The position numbers and the translations under genes are program-made. A DNA stretch of 6,624 bases from Erysipelotrichaceae bacterium (GTDB taxonomy: Bacteria > Bacillota_I > Bacilli_A > Erysipelotrichales > Erysipelotrichaceae): assembly GCA_017419065.1 (NCBI GenBank), contig JAFOMB010000087.1, positions 1 through 6,624 of the forward strand, read 5' to 3'. Below, piece after piece: positions 1 to 5,396 of the stretch. Below the pieces are notes generated by a model. The model worked only from the letters and a program-made list of their open reading frames with translations. It searched no databases and was not told where the DNA came from. Each line of letters starts with the position of its first letter. The first letter of the stretch is position 1.

Positions 1-557
1 CCCTTCGGGAACCTTTTCGCCATCTCTGTAAAGAGGGCTTTGACCTGTTCCTTCCGGAAGTAGTAGAAGACACCTGCCGCAAAGAAGACGGCTCCTTTGG
101 ATCCATCGACTCTGTCCATCCAGGAAAAGTCATTGAGATCGCAGGCGATGTTTTCTTCTCTCTTTGAGGAAGGAAGCAGTTTCTCCCTCATCTCGATGAC
201 ACCGGGAAAGTCGAAGTTGTAGCCATGGCAGAGGCCGTTGTCCACCTTCTGAAAGGTCGTATCGAGACCGCAGCCGAGGTTGACGACAGCCGCTTGTGGA
301 TATTCTTTCAGATATTCCGATACTTCATAAGCCAGGTCGTATTGTCTCTGGGCCACTTCGATGCAGCCGAAAAGACCGATGATGTTGTCCATCTTCTTTC
401 CCTTCTCCTTGAAGTCGAAGTCGATCATGTCGACCAGTCTTTCGCTTTCCTTGTCATAGAAGAGTTCGGGAAAGCGTTCAGAACAGAGTTTTCTGCCGTA
501 GAGCGGGATGACCAGGGTCTCCTGGACCGTGTTCTTTTCAATGCGGTATTTTTCCAT
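1..557 (-). CDS. Class I SAM-dependent methyltransferase, leucine carboxyl methyltransferase/TcmP-like (partial, C-terminus outside window)
   Basis: Seen: an open frame from an ATG at 557 runs off the left edge, giving 185 residues. Residues 93-100 read NLGCGLDT, the glycine-rich SAM-binding motif I in the form typical of the leucine carboxyl methyltransferase family. NFDFPGVIEMR follows at 114-124, where D116 sits where this family places the acidic residue contacting the SAM ribose. ACDLNDFSW at 138-146 fits the later adenine-contact motif. There is no signal peptide, so it is cytoplasmic. The start is supported by TGAGGA (complement of 564-569) six bases upstream. Family knowledge: members methylate carboxyl or hydroxyl groups of small molecules or proteins; TcmP acts on a polyketide. 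The substrate here cannot be read from sequence. It is transcribed divergently from the rhomboid gene behind a palindrome that suggests repressor control. The family is usually about 270 residues, so roughly the last third is missing. Confidence 0.85.
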   Translation of the reverse strand, partial: MEKYRIEKNTVQETLVIPLYGRKLCSERFPELFYDKESERLVDMIDFDFKEKGKKMDNIIGLFGCIEVAQRQYDLAYEVSEYLKEYPQAAVVNLGCGLDTTFQKVDNGLCHGYNFDFPGVIEMREKLLPSSKREENIACDLNDFSWMDRVDGSKGAVFFAAGVFYYFRKEQVKALFTEMAKRFPK

Positions 558-572
558 AGATAATCCTCATTT

Positions 573-592
573 GTTAGTTTATATTAACTAAC
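573..592. promoter_or_regulatory. Palindromic operator-like site, GTTAGTT-N6-AACTAAC
   Basis: Two perfect 7-bp arms flank a six-base AT spacer. Outside the arms one further complementary pair (T571-572 side with A593) extends the symmetry to 22 bp. It lies between the methyltransferase -10 (597-602) and its ribosome binding site (564-569), covering the predicted transcription start. Size, AT-richness and arm spacing resemble sites bound by dimeric winged-helix repressors of the MarR type, and TetR-type is also possible. The regulator is not encoded in the window. A hairpin acting in the mRNA leader is a weaker alternative, because it has no U-tract and leaves the ribosome binding site free. 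Confidence 0.6.
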
Positions 593-596
593 ATTT

Positions 597-602
597 ATTA
601 TA
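597..602 (-). promoter_or_regulatory. -10 element of the methyltransferase promoter
   Basis: The minus strand reads a perfect TATAAT here. The -35 is poor: TTCAAA (complement of 618-623) leaves a 15-bp spacer and TCTTCA (complement of 620-625) a 17-bp spacer. Transcription would start near 590, inside the palindrome at 573-592. That is the expected arrangement for repression by blocking initiation. Confidence 0.5.
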
Positions 603-618
603 CGCCTGCTCAGCTCTT

Positions 619-647
619 TTGAAGAGTCTTTCCCGGTGTTTTATACT
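619..647 (+). promoter_or_regulatory. Probable promoter of the rhomboid gene
   Basis: TTGAAG at 619-624 (four of six consensus bases) and TATACT at 642-647 (five of six) are separated by 17 bp. The start point would fall near 653-655, at the ribosome binding site itself, giving a leader of only about a dozen bases. The -35 overlaps the -35 region of the divergent methyltransferase promoter. A different, more distant promoter overlapping the 573-592 palindrome cannot be excluded. Confidence 0.45.
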
Positions 648-653
648 GTTATA

Positions 654-658
654 GGAGG
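654..658 (+). promoter_or_regulatory. Ribosome binding site deciding the rhomboid start
   Basis: GGAGG lies seven bases before the ATG at 666. It rules out the in-frame GTG at 636, which has no Shine-Dalgarno sequence and would place this motif inside the coding region. Confidence 0.85.
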
Positions 659-665
659 AAGAACT

Positions 666-1220
666 ATGTCCTGTCCTGTTACGATCATCTTTATCCTCAT
701 TTCCATCGTTCTCTATATCCTCACGGAAGCGGAAGCCCGGAGAGATCCGGACCGTCCTCTGTTTAATGGGCTGTTGTTGATGCCGATGATGGTGAAAAGA
801 GGACAGTGGTACCGTCTGTTCACATCAGCCTTTCTTCATGGCTCTATCCAGCACATCGCCATGAATATGATCGCCCTATACAATCTGGGTTCATTCTTAG
901 AACCATACCTCGGTTCTGTTCGATATCTCATCGCCTTACTGGGATCTATACTCGGAGGTTCTCTCTTCATCACGCTCCGGGAAGATCCGAGAAGCCGTAC
1001 TGTCGGGATGTCCGGAGGCATCTACGGCATCATGATGGTCTACTTCCTGGTCCTCTTCAAACACGGGCTCTTCAGGGTCGATTCCGTGCGCATGTCTATC
1101 CTCAGAACCGTCGGGATCAACCTGCTGATCTCCTTCATGCCGGGTGTCTCGTTGAGCGGACACGCCGGAGGAAGTGCTGCCGGGATCCTCATCGGTTTCC
1201 TGCTCCTTTACGTTCTCTGA
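666..1220 (+). CDS. Rhomboid-family intramembrane serine protease
   Basis: A 184-residue membrane protein carrying the full rhomboid signature. FLHGSIQHIAMN at 56-67 gives the H-x4-H-x3-N motif of the second membrane helix (H58, H63, N67), where H and N form the oxyanion side. GMSGGIYG at 114-121 is the GxSGxxxG motif with nucleophile S116. GHAGGSAAG at 165-173 carries the catalytic H166 of the last helix. Hydrophobic segments lie near 5-19, 51-72, 84-104, 117-132, 145-162 and 167-184, the minimal six-helix core, with the chain ending just after helix six. Loop L1 with WYR (48-50) matches the family. Function known for the family: it cuts transmembrane segments of membrane proteins; the substrate here is unknown. 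It is expected to be active. It appears monocistronic, followed at once by its own terminator. The start at 666 is chosen by the GGAGG at 654-658. Confidence 0.93.
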   Translation: MSCPVTIIFILISIVLYILTEAEARRDPDRPLFNGLLLMPMMVKRGQWYRLFTSAFLHGSIQHIAMNMIALYNLGSFLEPYLGSVRYLIALLGSILGGSLFITLREDPRSRTVGMSGGIYGIMMVYFLVLFKHGLFRVDSVRMSILRTVGINLLISFMPGVSLSGHAGGSAAGILIGFLLLYVL

Positions 1221-1238
1221 CACCGCAAGGTGTTTTTT
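1220..1238 (+). terminator. Intrinsic terminator of the rhomboid gene
   Basis: ACACC (1220-1224) and GGTGT (1229-1233) form a five-base-pair stem with a GCAA tetraloop, followed by six T residues (1233-1238). The stem begins at the last base of the rhomboid stop codon, so termination is immediate. It insulates the gene from the lysine operon. Confidence 0.8.
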
Positions 1239-1252
1239 GTACCGTCTGTTTC

Positions 1253-1281
1253 TTGACTATCCCATTCAGGAAGAGAAGAAT
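1253..1281 (+). promoter_or_regulatory. Promoter of the lysine riboswitch/importer operon
   Basis: TTGACT (1253-1258, five of six consensus bases) and AAGAAT (1276-1281, four of six) are separated by 17 bp. The predicted start near 1288 falls about nine bases before the first paired base of the riboswitch at 1297, as expected for a leader that begins with its aptamer. The -10 is imperfect, but the position is well constrained by the upstream terminator and downstream aptamer. Confidence 0.6.
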
Positions 1282-1296
1282 AGTCTCATAAAACCA

Positions 1297-1458
1297 ATAG
1301 AGGTAGCGGCGCAGAAGAGTAAGGATCAGAGCCGGCAGGCAGTGAAGATCCCCAAAGGCAATCGCCGCCGAACGGGAGTTTCCGGCAGGAACTCACCGTG
1401 GGGGCAGAGTCAACAGCTCTGTCACTCCTTCGTTATTCGAAGAGGCGCTATTATCTAT
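1297..1458 (+). ncRNA. Lysine riboswitch aptamer (L-box)
   Basis: A five-way-junction leader RNA matching the lysine riboswitch. P1 pairs ATAGAGGTAGC (1297-1307) with GCTATTATCTAT (1447-1458), with one bulged A and two G-U pairs. The conserved AGAGGT and AAGAGTA (1315-1321) and the CGCCGAA-type segment (1366-1372) are present. P2 uses GGCG (1308-1311)/CGCC (1363-1366) and GGATC (1323-1327)/GATCC (1347-1351). P3 is CGGGAGTT (1373-1380) with AACTC-A-CCG (1390-1398) and a nine-base loop. P4 is CAGAG (1405-1409)/CTCTG (1417-1421). P5 is CTTCG (1428-1432)/CGAAG (1438-1442). Loops L2 and L3 can kiss through GCCGG and CCGGC. Family knowledge: lysine binding stabilises P1 and switches off downstream genes for lysine synthesis or uptake. 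Here the P1 3' strand is shared with an antiterminator, so control is by transcription termination. The next gene starts at 1512. Confidence 0.93.
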
Positions 1459-1480
1459 GACTTTCCAAAGACCGTAGGTA
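1452..1480 (+). promoter_or_regulatory. Antiterminator of the lysine riboswitch expression platform
   Basis: TATCTATG (1452-1459) can pair over eight positions, with three G-U pairs, to CGTAGGTA (1473-1480). An inner stem CTT (1461-1463)/AAG (1468-1470) can also form. The left strand is most of the 3' half of aptamer P1, and the right strand overlaps the 5' arm of the terminator. The structure therefore excludes both, which is the required logic: no lysine, antiterminator, transcription continues. Confidence 0.75.
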
Positions 1481-1501
1481 TAGCACATACGGTTTTATTT
1501 T
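1471..1501 (+). terminator. Lysine-dependent intrinsic terminator
   Basis: ACCGTA (1471-1476) pairs with TACGGT (1488-1493), and an inner GTAT/ATAC alternative is available. TTTTATTTT follows at 1493-1501. It ends exactly where the ribosome binding site AGGAGG (1502-1507) of the binding-protein gene begins, so when it forms the transcript stops before the operon. It forms when the aptamer holds P1 closed. Confidence 0.85.
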
Positions 1502-1511
1502 AGGAGGTCAT

Positions 1512-2339
1512 ATGAGACAGAAAAACATCATCATCTCCCTGCTGCTGGCTCTTTTTCTTGTCGCCGGCTGTTCTTCGAACGTTCCTTCCGAAACACCATC
1601 CAACGTACTCAGAGTCGGGATGGAATGCGACTATGCGCCGTTCAACTGGTCTACGACAGAGCCGGGCGAATTCACGAAACCAATCAATGATGTCGACTAT
1701 GCGGACGGCTATGATGTCGTCATCGCCTCTTTGATCGCAGAAGATCTCGGGATGGACGTACAGATCGTCAAGCTCGACTGGGACAATCTGATCCTCTCTT
1801 TACAGAACGACCAGATCGACCTCATCATCGCCGGCATGACCGATACAAAAGAGAGGAGACAGGAAGTCTCCTTCACGACACCGTACTATATCTCTGAAGA
1901 AGTGGTCATCGTAAAGAAGGACTCCGATCTCTCTTCCATCACTTCGATCAGCGAACTCTCCGGAAGGAATGTCATCGGTCAGCTCAATACGATCTATGAT
2001 GACATCATCGATCAGATCGAAGGCGTCAATCACCTGCCGGGAAGTGATGGCTTCGGGGCAGCCATACAGGCCCTCAAATCCGGGGCAGCCGATGCGGTCA
2101 CTTCAGAACTGCCGGTGGCGATCGGTGTCTGCAGCGCCAATCCGGAGCTGACCTATGTCCGTTTTGAAAGCGGCCTCGGCTTCAGCGATGAAAACGGGGA
2201 CGCGACTGTCTCCATAGCTGTCAAAAAGGAAAATACCGAACTGCTGAGCAGTGTCCAGGCTTCCCTCGACAGGATCAGTGAAGAAGACCGTCAGGCCTAT
2301 ATGACCGCCGCGACAGAAAGACAGCCGGCCGGAGAATAG
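1512..2339 (+). CDS. Lysine-type ABC importer, substrate-binding lipoprotein (SBP family 3)
   Basis: A 275-residue protein anchored outside the membrane. The signal peptide (1-19) ends in the lipobox LVAGC, with C20 as the lipidated residue, followed by a short Ser/Pro linker. From about residue 33 it is a family 3 periplasmic-binding-protein fold. RVGMECDYAPFNW (35-46... starting at R35) is the first ligand-pocket strand. AGMTDTKERRQEVSF (107-121) is the family signature, with R115 in the usual carboxylate-binding position. SELPVA (198-203) puts E199 where the family holds the acid that meets the ligand amino group. The stretch between residues 46 and 68 is longer than in typical histidine or glutamine binding proteins. 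AGGAGG (1502-1507) precedes the ATG by four bases. It is the first gene of the lysine-riboswitch operon, hence lysine is the inferred substrate; arginine or ornithine side specificity is possible. Confidence 0.92.
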   Translation: MRQKNIIISLLLALFLVAGCSSNVPSETPSNVLRVGMECDYAPFNWSTTEPGEFTKPINDVDYADGYDVVIASLIAEDLGMDVQIVKLDWDNLILSLQNDQIDLIIAGMTDTKERRQEVSFTTPYYISEEVVIVKKDSDLSSITSISELSGRNVIGQLNTIYDDIIDQIEGVNHLPGSDGFGAAIQALKSGAADAVTSELPVAIGVCSANPELTYVRFESGLGFSDENGDATVSIAVKKENTELLSSVQASLDRISEEDRQAYMTAATERQPAGE

Positions 2340-2340
2340 G

Positions 2341-3096
2341 ATGTTTCTGGCCAATGTATTTGACCTGCTGAGACGCTATTCCTCCAGTCTTCTCTTAGGC
2401 GTCAGGACGACGCTGACTGTCGCTTTGACCGGGACTTTTTTCGGTCTGGGGATAGGAATGATCATCGGCGGAGGAAGGGCTGCGAAACCGGACAGGAATG
2501 CTTCTTTTTCCTTTCGCCTGTTCAAGCGTTTATTCGATATCCTCAGCGGGATCTACATCACCCTCTTCCGGGGGACACCGATGATGGTCCAGGCTGCTTT
2601 CATCTATTACGCCTTCCTGAACATCTTCCACTGGACATCTCTTACAGCCTCGATCGTCGTCATATCGATCAATACCGGTGCCTACATGTCAGAGATCATC
2701 CGGGCCGGTATCCAGGCAGTCGATCCGGGACAGGGCGAGGCAGCCAGATCCCTGGGTTTTTCCAATGCACAGGCCATGAAGGACATCATCCTGCCCCAGG
2801 CAGTCCGGAATGTCTTCCCTACCATCGGCAATGAGTTTATTGTCAATATCAAGGACTCCTCTGTCCTCATGATCATCTCGATCACCGAACTGATGTTCCA
2901 GTCGAAGTCCATAGCCGGATCGACTTTCCGTTTCACAGAAGTTTACTTCATCGAAGCGATGATCTATCTCCTTCTCACCTGCATCGCTTCCTTCCTGCTG
3001 AATCTATTGGAGAAGAGACTGAATCAGACGGTGACATCCCTCCCGCAGAGCGACAGTGACCCTAAGTCTCTCTTCATAGGGAAAGGAGGACAGTAA
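2341..3096 (+). CDS. Lysine-type ABC importer, membrane permease (HisM/GlnP family)
   Basis: A 251-residue inner-membrane component of a polar amino acid importer. Hydrophobic segments lie near 16-45, 68-95, 101-118, 155-185 and 200-224. FRGTPMMVQ (76-84) is the conserved family box. EAARSLGFSNAQAMKDIILP (133-152) is the cytoplasmic EAA loop that docks on the ATPase, followed by QAVRNVFP. Only one permease gene is present, so it should act as a homodimer. The ATG at 2341 starts one base after the binding-protein stop codon, and GGAG (2331-2334) inside the end of that gene serves as ribosome binding site, so the two are translationally linked. Two additions make it slightly longer than the usual 215-230 residues: a polar stretch at 46-58 and a hydrophilic tail after 228. 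The stop codon overlaps the ATPase start. Confidence 0.93.
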   Translation: MFLANVFDLLRRYSSSLLLGVRTTLTVALTGTFFGLGIGMIIGGGRAAKPDRNASFSFRLFKRLFDILSGIYITLFRGTPMMVQAAFIYYAFLNIFHWTSLTASIVVISINTGAYMSEIIRAGIQAVDPGQGEAARSLGFSNAQAMKDIILPQAVRNVFPTIGNEFIVNIKDSSVLMIISITELMFQSKSIAGSTFRFTEVYFIEAMIYLLLTCIASFLLNLLEKRLNQTVTSLPQSDSDPKSLFIGKGGQ

Positions 3097-3827
3097 TGGC
3101 GATCCTGACACTGAAGAATATCCGCAAGAGCTTTGAAGGACTTGAAGTCCTCAAAGGCGTTGACCTCTGCGTGGAAGAGGGAGAAGTCGTCTGTCTCATC
3201 GGCCGGTCCGGTTCCGGGAAATCGACGCTGCTTCGCTGCATCAACCTGCTGGAGATACCGGATGAAGGAAGCATAGAAGTCTTCGGAGAAAACGTCCTGA
3301 AGATGAAAGATATCAACAGTTACCGTGCCAGAGTCGGGATGTGCTTTCAGCAGTTCAATCTCTTCAACAACCTCTCCGTACTGGATAACTGTGTCCTCCC
3401 GCAGGTCCGTATACTCAAAAGAAAAAGAGAAGAGGCTGTAGACCGGGCCCTCTTCTACCTGGAAAAAGTCGGGATGAAAGGTTTTGCCTCTGCAGATCCG
3501 AGAACCCTCTCCGGCGGACAGAAACAGCGTTCCGCCATTGCGAGATCTCTCTGTATGGACCCGAAGATCATCCTCTTCGATGAACCGACATCCGCCCTGG
3601 ATCCCGAGATGGTCAAGGAAGTCCTGGATATCATGAAACAGATCGCTAAGGAAGGAATGACGATGGTCATCGTCACCCATGAGATGAACTTCGCCAGAGA
3701 CGTTTCCAACCGCGTCATCTTCATGGAAGAAGGAATCATCGAGGAAGAAGGAAGACCCGAGATCATCTTCACAGATCCGAGAAGCGAAAAGACCAGACAG
3801 TTCCTGAAAGCTGTTCTGGAACGTTAA
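3096..3827 (+). CDS. Lysine-type ABC importer, ATP-binding protein (HisP/GlnQ family)
   Basis: A 243-residue cytoplasmic ATPase with every motif intact: Walker A GRSGSGKST (36-44), Q-loop Q85 in FQQFNLF, signature LSGGQKQR (138-145), Walker B ILFDEPTSALD (159-169) with catalytic E163, and switch H195 in VTHEM. Length and order match the polar amino acid ATPase group. The start overlaps the permease stop by one base (TAATG), and AAAGGAGG (3082-3089) lies just upstream, giving strong coupled translation. It powers transport through the permease encoded before it. It is the last gene of the operon; an intrinsic terminator follows at 3874-3925. Confidence 0.95.
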   Translation: MAILTLKNIRKSFEGLEVLKGVDLCVEEGEVVCLIGRSGSGKSTLLRCINLLEIPDEGSIEVFGENVLKMKDINSYRARVGMCFQQFNLFNNLSVLDNCVLPQVRILKRKREEAVDRALFYLEKVGMKGFASADPRTLSGGQKQRSAIARSLCMDPKIILFDEPTSALDPEMVKEVLDIMKQIAKEGMTMVIVTHEMNFARDVSNRVIFMEEGIIEEEGRPEIIFTDPRSEKTRQFLKAVLER

Positions 3828-3857
3828 AAGAAAGAGTCCGGTCATTGACCGGGCTCT
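3826..3857 (-). terminator. Intrinsic terminator of the CAP-domain gene
   Basis: AGAGTCCGGTC (3833-3843) and GACCGGGCTCT (3847-3857) form an 11-base-pair stem with one wobble and a three-base loop. Read on the minus strand the stem is followed by TTCTTTT, a good release tract. Read on the plus strand it is followed by CTATCGTCTTG, which is poor. I therefore assign it mainly to the minus-strand CAP gene, whose stop codon is 86 bp away. It begins right at the ATPase stop codon. Confidence 0.7.
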
Positions 3858-3873
3858 CTATCGTCTTGCGTGT

Positions 3874-3925
3874 AAGAACTGATCGATCACCCTTCCGGCG
3901 TGTATCCTCAGTTCTTTTTCTTTTA
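3874..3925 (+). terminator. Probable terminator of the lysine importer operon
   Basis: AAGAACTGA (3874-3882) and TCAGTTCTT (3908-3916) are perfect nine-base arms, and TTCTTTTTCTTTT runs on from the second arm on the plus strand. The intervening 25 bases are long for a terminator loop, which lowers confidence. A GCGTGTA direct repeat (3868-3874 and 3898-3904) sits at its edges. Confidence 0.55.
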
Positions 3926-3942
3926 TATTTCCCTTCCTGACT

Positions 3943-5331
3943 TTACTTTGAATCAGGAGTGACAGTGAGGTCGCCGATCTTTCCCTTATATTCCGTAAAG
4001 GCAGACCAGAAGCGTCCCTCTTCTGTTTCAAGATAGCCTCTCACCCGGAACTGATAGGTCTTTGCCTTGTCGAGACCGGTGATGAGGGCATATGGATAGA
4101 CGCTTTCCTGAGACAGCCAGTTTTCGCCGTCTTCACTGTAACGCACTTCAAAGCCGTTCAGACTTCCCAGATCGGCATTGACACTGACAGAACTGTTGGA
4201 CATCCAGGAGATCGAGGAGACCGTGATACTGCGGACTCTGGTGATCTTCTTTTCTTCATAGGAGGACTCTTCCCCTTCTACCACGGCTTTGACCGCATAG
4301 TGGAAGCTGTGCCCGAAGGCTGCCGATGTCTCTTCATCGCAATAGCGGAAATACAGTCCATGGTCGCTGAGATCTTCTGTCTTGACTCGGGCGATCTCTT
4401 CAAAGCCTCTTCCGCTGTCCCGGAGTATGACATACTCTTCGATCCCGGTGATCTTCTTGAAGAGGATCTCGGTTCCCTTTTCCGAATTGGCTAAAGACGT
4501 GATGACAGGAGCGATGCGGGAGAGAGCTTCCTCTCTCTGCTTCTTCGCCTTCTCCATCCTCTCATTCAGGCCGTCGCGGTAGGTGTTGAAGTCTTCGAGG
4601 TACTCTTCCGCGGTATACAGCTTCGCGTCAGGGAAGTTGGCAGCCGTTCCGAAGACCTGGCCATGGGTCGCCCCATAGACGGTCCCTCTGGTCGTCATCC
4701 CGAAACCGGTGGAGATACGGGCGGAATACATGCCTCCCGGATTGATGAGGTTCTCGAAGTGGGCGACATCCCATCCCCGGACACCGCTCAGCCAGCTGGC
4801 CTTCTCTTCGTTATACCAGACACTGAACGGATCGCTGTAGCCCCAGGCGAGGTTCTCAGTCACCCCATACATGCGGGAGTGCGCCATGATCCTGGCCGAA
4901 TTGGTCGTCTGGATCTGGGAGACTGCCATCAGCTCATCGCTGATCATCAGCGGATAGGTCTCGCCATAGCCGTCATTGGCTCTGATCGCATTGCCTTCCT
5001 GGATGAACAGGATGGCCGTATACATATTGTCTAACGATGTCGCATCCCCTTTGACACCCAGTTCGATATCTCCCCAGGAGTCATAGGCCTGATTCTCCAG
5101 ACGCTCTTCTATGATCGCGGCAGCCGGAGAGTCCGGGTCATGCCAGAGGAAGAAGCCCAGAGAGCCCTTGGCGATCTCTTCTTCCACTTCCCGGATCTCT
5201 TCTTCGGCCTCCAGGAACAGCCGGATATATTCGTCATTACGGTCTTCTTCTGCGAAAGCAGGCCTGTTATAGACTGTCAGAAACAGGATGAGTACCAGAA
5301 GGACCGTCATGAACTTTTTCAGTTGATTCAT
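3943..5331 (-). CDS. Secreted CAP/SCP-domain protein with C-terminal fibronectin-III-like domains
   Basis: A 462-residue exported protein. The signal peptide occupies residues 1-27, with probable cleavage after AFA. An acidic helical stretch follows (28-56, repeated EEEI). Residues about 98-230 read as a CAP (SCP/PR-1, Pfam CAP) domain. H151 is followed by TENLAWGY (158-165), the core CAP motif with E159. WYNEEKASW (172-180) and VAHFENLINP (189-198, H191) supply the second half of the CAP cavity, and GFGM and THGQVFG complete the fold. A charged helical linker (240-272) leads to two beta domains, about 273-366 and 367-458. The last one shows the fibronectin-III pattern ITGLDKAKTYQFRVRGY (417-433). 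There is no LPXTG or membrane anchor, so it is secreted or held non-covalently. The biochemical role of bacterial CAP proteins is poorly defined. AAGGGA (complement of 5338-5343) supports the start. It has its own promoter and terminator. Confidence 0.82.
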   Translation of the reverse strand: MNQLKKFMTVLLVLILFLTVYNRPAFAEEDRNDEYIRLFLEAEEEIREVEEEIAKGSLGFFLWHDPDSPAAAIIEERLENQAYDSWGDIELGVKGDATSLDNMYTAILFIQEGNAIRANDGYGETYPLMISDELMAVSQIQTTNSARIMAHSRMYGVTENLAWGYSDPFSVWYNEEKASWLSGVRGWDVAHFENLINPGGMYSARISTGFGMTTRGTVYGATHGQVFGTAANFPDAKLYTAEEYLEDFNTYRDGLNERMEKAKKQREEALSRIAPVITSLANSEKGTEILFKKITGIEEYVILRDSGRGFEEIARVKTEDLSDHGLYFRYCDEETSAAFGHSFHYAVKAVVEGEESSYEEKKITRVRSITVSSISWMSNSSVSVNADLGSLNGFEVRYSEDGENWLSQESVYPYALITGLDKAKTYQFRVRGYLETEEGRFWSAFTEYKGKIGDLTVTPDSK

Positions 5332-5367
5332 GTTTTATCCCTTCTTTTCTTGAAAGTACACCTATCT

Positions 5368-5396
5368 ATGTTACAGAGAATGAAAGAAAATGTCAA
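5368..5396 (-). promoter_or_regulatory. Promoter of the CAP-domain gene
   Basis: On the minus strand a perfect TTGACA (complement of 5391-5396) is followed after exactly 17 bp by TAACAT (complement of 5368-5373, four of six). The start would be near 5361, about 30 bases before the ATG at 5331. The -35 hexamer begins inside the T-tract of the preceding terminator. Confidence 0.75.

Noticed and set aside
225..563. Plus-strand open frame opposite the methyltransferase
   Set aside because: The minus strand carries NLGCGLDT and a good ribosome binding site. The plus frame has no start signal and resembles no family.
636..665. GTG at 636 as an upstream start for the rhomboid gene
   Set aside because: It has no ribosome binding site, and the strong GGAGG at 654-658 would then lie inside the coding sequence. 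The ATG at 666 fits both spacing and family length.
1291..1501. SAM (S-box) or T-box leader as an alternative for the regulatory RNA
   Set aside because: It lacks the S-box core and the T-box TGGNACCGCG element. The five-helix junction, AGAGGT, AAGAGTA and kissing L2/L3 loops fit the lysine class.
1174..1503. Open frame of about 109 codons over the end of the rhomboid gene and the leader
   Set aside because: It spans a terminator, a promoter and the whole riboswitch, has no family resemblance and no ribosome binding site. It is open by chance.
3024..3845. Long minus-strand open frame opposite the ABC ATPase gene (273 codons)
   Set aside because: The plus strand encodes an ATPase with every motif intact and coupled translation. 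The opposite frame is a codon-bias shadow with no recognisable domain.
3868..3904. GCGTGTA direct repeat as a possible CRISPR or attachment site
   Set aside because: Only two seven-base copies 30 bp apart lie within a terminator region. There is no array, no integrase and no further copy.
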